Shown: in pieces, positions 63,381-64,000 of the stretch
Layout of the letters: each line of letters starts with the position of its first letter
Position numbering within the stretch: the stretch's first letter is position 1
Assembly: GCF_021129195.1 (NCBI RefSeq)
Contig: NZ_JAJOHW010000045.1
Span: forward strand, 62,001 to 126,000
Direction of reading: 5' to 3'
Length of the DNA: 64,000 nt
DNA from: Chromobacterium aquaticum
GTDB taxonomy: Bacteria; Pseudomonadota; Gammaproteobacteria; Burkholderiales; Chromobacteriaceae
Notes under the pieces: generated by a model
Database searches by the model: none
Seen by the model: only the letters and a program-made list of their open reading frames with translations
Told to the model about the DNA's origin: nothing
Program-made: the position numbers and the translations under genes

Positions 63381-64000
63381 ATGGACGCGCAGAACGCCAT
63401 CGTCCTGCGCGGGCTACGCCAGCGCTTCGACGCGCACGAGGCGCTGGCCGGCATAGACGCGACGATACGCCGCGGCGCGATCACCGGCCTGGCCGGGCCG
63501 GACGGCGCCGGCAAGACCACCTTGCTGCGGCTGCTGGCCGGCCTGCTGCAAGCCAGCAACGGCGCCGTCCGCGTTGAAGGGCTGGACCCGATCGCCGACG
63601 GCGACGCGCTGCGCGCGCTGATCGGCTATATGCCGCAGCAATTCGGCCTGTACGAAGACCTGACGGTGCAGGAAAACCTGGAGCTGTACGCCGATCTGCG
63701 CGGCGTCGTCGGCGAGCGCCGCCGGCACAGCTTCGAACGCCTGCTGGCCTTCACCGACCTGGCTCGCTTCACCGCGCGGCCGGCCGGCAAGCTGTCCGGC
63801 GGCATGAAGCAGAAGCTGGGCCTGGCCTGCGCGCTGCTGGGCGAGCCTCGCATCTTGCTGCTGGACGAACCCAGCGTCGGCGTCGATCCGATTTCCCGAC
63901 GCGAACTGTGGAAGATGGTGAGCGAACTGGCCGCCGACGGCATGACCGTGCTGTGGAGCACGTCTTATCTGGACGAAGCCGAGCGCTGTGACGAGGTGCT
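63381..64000 (+). CDS. ybhF: ABC transporter ATP-binding protein, YbhF-like (3' end outside window)
   Basis: The frame is open from ATG 63381 to the window end, 206 codons. Visible motifs are Walker A GPDGAGKTTLL (Asp in place of the usual Asn after GP), Q-loop YMPQQFGLYEDLTVQEN, signature LSGGMKQKL and Walker B ILLLDEPSVGVDP. The last readable part is STSYLDEAERCDEV, where Ser replaces the usual H-loop His (THYMDEAE in most DrrA-type proteins). YbhF normally carries two ATPase domains; only the first is in view. Confidence 0.88.
   Translation, partial: MDAQNAIVLRGLRQRFDAHEALAGIDATIRRGAITGLAGPDGAGKTTLLRLLAGLLQASNGAVRVEGLDPIADGDALRALIGYMPQQFGLYEDLTVQENLELYADLRGVVGERRRHSFERLLAFTDLARFTARPAGKLSGGMKQKLGLACALLGEPRILLLDEPSVGVDPISRRELWKMVSELAADGMTVLWSTSYLDEAERCDEV

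Overview
The window looks like chromosomal DNA of a high-GC betaproteobacterium, most probably a Chromobacterium-type member of the Neisseriales. The basis is gene content (cyo quinol oxidase, beta-proteobacterial flagellar gene order, tandem flagellins, RNase PH and YicC genes) and protein features; it is an inference, since no rRNA or other taxonomic marker lies in the window.

Layout. 1-8.6 kb: a plus-strand run with a beta-keto acid cleavage enzyme (5' end cut off), an esterase, a PcaF-type thiolase, an alpha-oxoamine synthase, a Bcr/CflA-type exporter and both subunits of a biotin-dependent acyl-CoA carboxylase. 8.6-13.5 kb: cyoABCDE on the minus strand, preceded by 770 bp without a gene that carries two FNR/ANR-like boxes. 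14.2-21.7 kb: a nine-gene minus-strand operon with a small PRD protein, an SFCGS protein, DUF4312, two membrane proteins (DUF4311, DUF4310), an amidohydrolase, a DgaE-type PLP lyase, a DgaF-type aldolase and a BglG-like PRD/EIIA regulator. This reads as uptake and breakdown of an unidentified amino-sugar-acid-like compound through a transporter of unknown class. 21.9-25.9 kb: rstA-rstB, a greatly enlarged Asr acid-shock protein and a YdgD-type serine protease, with RstA-box-like sequences in front of asr. 25.9-30.8 kb: rph, a PP2C phosphatase/Ser-Thr kinase pair, yicC, an HU protein and a GarR-type dehydrogenase.

30.9-37.4 kb: a late flagellar block on the minus strand (two near-identical flagellins, flaG, fliD, fliS, fliT, a DUF2802 protein, fliK, an FlhB C-terminal-domain homologue). 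Each flagellin has a recognisable sigma-28 promoter. 37.6-60.6 kb: a glycan island. It begins with a 2,247-residue protein that fuses a methyltransferase to five glycosyltransferase domains, followed by a GT2 enzyme, a glucose-1-phosphate cytidylyltransferase, and a tightly coupled 14-gene minus-strand operon. That operon combines CDP-deoxysugar enzymes (second RfbF, RfbG, epimerase, C-methyltransferase, aminotransferase) with fatty-acyl-type enzymes (AMP ligase, LuxE-like, LuxC-like, acyl carrier protein, FabZ-like dehydratase), a TPP carboligase, a NeuB-family synthase, an acetyltransferase and a CmcI-like protein. The position beside the flagellins suggests a flagellin or surface glycan carrying an acyl-derived or branched sugar; this is the most striking system in the window. 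60.7-64 kb: a methylthioinosine phosphorylase, then a TetR regulator with twin operators and the start of a YbhG/YbhF-type ABC export operon, cut off by the window end.

No tRNA, rRNA, IS element, prophage or CRISPR array was seen. All coordinates come from reading the sequence; family names rest on motif and length recognition, not on database searches.
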